Shown here piece by piece: positions 6,168-6,744 of a stretch of 6,744 nt of DNA. Source of the stretch: Desulfobacterales bacterium (lineage in GTDB: Bacteria > Desulfobacterota > DSM-4660 > Desulfatiglandales > Desulfatiglandaceae); assembly GCA_027061865.1 (NCBI GenBank), contig JAMOVZ010000379.1, positions 1-6,744 of the forward strand, in the 5' to 3' direction. The first letter of the stretch is position 1; every line of letters begins with the position of its first letter. The notes below the pieces were generated by a model. That model was not told the DNA's origin. It searched no databases and saw only the letters and a list, made by a program, of their open reading frames with translations. The translations under genes were made by a program, and so were the position numbers.

Positions 6168-6744
6168 CTAAAGGTCCATGGCATATAGAGCGGCACCCAC
6201 AGCGCCTGTAAGCTGCGGGTGAGGAGGGACCAGGACCTCTGCCTCGGTACGCTCTCTGAGCATCTCCACCAGATAAGGATTATGAGCCACCACTCCACCG
6301 GTCATGACCACTGTTCCTGAAAAACTCTCCATCTCCATGATTCGTTTAAGAACTGATAAGAAAAGCCCTTTCACCAGGGCTGGAAGGTCCTTTCCCTCTC
6401 TAATTTTGGCCAGCACCTCAGTGGCGGTGAACACGGTACAGAAGCTTCCAAGCTCGACCATATGATCCGCACTTCTTGCAAGGGAGTCCATCTCTTCCAA
6501 CGGGATATCCATGCGCATGGACATCTCCTCGAGAAATGCTCCGGTGCCGGCTGCACACTTGCGGTTCATCTTGAAGCTGATCCTGCGTCCCTGGCTGTCG
6601 AGCTTGATGATCTTGTTGTCTTGCCCCCCTATATCCACAATGGTCATTGCCTTGGGAAAGTAGTAGTAACACCCCTTGGCGTGACAGCCAATTTCCGTCT
6701 TGGCAAGGTCTGAGTAACTTACATTGTTTCTGCCATAACCCGTG
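6168..6744 (-). CDS. Acyl-CoA dehydratase/reductase activase, BadF/BadG/BcrA/HgdC ATPase family (N-terminus beyond window)
   Basis: Members are ASKHA-fold ATPases with a [4Fe-4S] cluster at the dimer interface. They drive low-potential electrons into a partner such as 2-hydroxyacyl-CoA dehydratase or benzoyl-CoA reductase. The frame is open to the right edge, and 191 residues are visible, starting at a partial TGYGRNN motif. Key elements are TEIGCHAKG, the phosphate motif DIGGQD, MNRKCAAGTGAF with the first cluster Cys, GSFCTVFTATEV with the second cluster Cys, and adenosine motif TGGVVAHNPYL. These align with Cys127 and Cys166 of HgdC from Acidaminococcus. An internal ATG at 6647 is not the start, since conserved family sequence continues upstream of it. 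About 70 N-terminal residues, including the first phosphate motif, should lie outside. No partner dehydratase/reductase subunit is in the window; it would be expected upstream at higher coordinates. It is the first visible gene of the operon. Confidence 0.92.
   Translation of the reverse strand, partial: TGYGRNNVSYSDLAKTEIGCHAKGCYYYFPKAMTIVDIGGQDNKIIKLDSQGRRISFKMNRKCAAGTGAFLEEMSMRMDIPLEEMDSLARSADHMVELGSFCTVFTATEVLAKIREGKDLPALVKGLFLSVLKRIMEMESFSGTVVMTGGVVAHNPYLVEMLRERTEAEVLVPPHPQLTGAVGAALYAMDL

Overview
The window looks like chromosome from a strictly anaerobic bacterium with Wood-Ljungdahl-type one-carbon metabolism and CoA-thioester catabolism. A Desulfobacterota sulfate reducer or syntroph is the best guess, and a syntrophic or sulfate-reducing Bacillota is possible. 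This rests on a long, divergent formate--tetrahydrofolate ligase next to genes for a [4Fe-4S] acyl-CoA dehydratase/reductase activator, an acyl-CoA ligase and a thiolase. GC content is near 50% by eye. I see no rRNA, tRNA, CRISPR array, insertion sequence or phage gene.

Left part, plus strand. Positions 1-230 are a leader region with a perfect-looking Shine-Dalgarno for fhs, an imperfect hairpin at 141-193, and at the extreme left edge a minus-strand Shine-Dalgarno that suggests a divergent gene starting just outside the window. fhs (231-1994) is monocistronic and ends in a strong intrinsic terminator (2021-2058). A 216-base gap containing DNA dyads leads to a small four-cysteine protein gene (2217-2423).

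Middle, minus strand. A YkgJ-type cysteine-cluster protein gene (2496-3161) converges on the small gene. Its 3' end carries an inverted repeat followed by T residues that could end plus-strand transcription.

Right part, minus strand. Reading leftward, a three-gene operon contains a BadF/HgdC-family activase (6168 to beyond the right edge, N-terminus missing), an AMP-forming acyl-CoA ligase (4549-6132) and an unusual thiolase (3269-4462). It is closed by a G+C-rich intrinsic terminator (3223-3260). The likely logic is that the ligase activates a carboxylic acid to its CoA thioester, a radical dehydratase or reductase (not in the window, expected at higher coordinates) is energised by the activase, and the thiolase cleaves or condenses the product. 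The substrate cannot be read from this sequence. The most unusual item is the thiolase, which keeps the Cys-His-Cys catalytic set but has His-Asn-Pro-Phe where classical thiolases have Asn-Glu-Ala-Phe.
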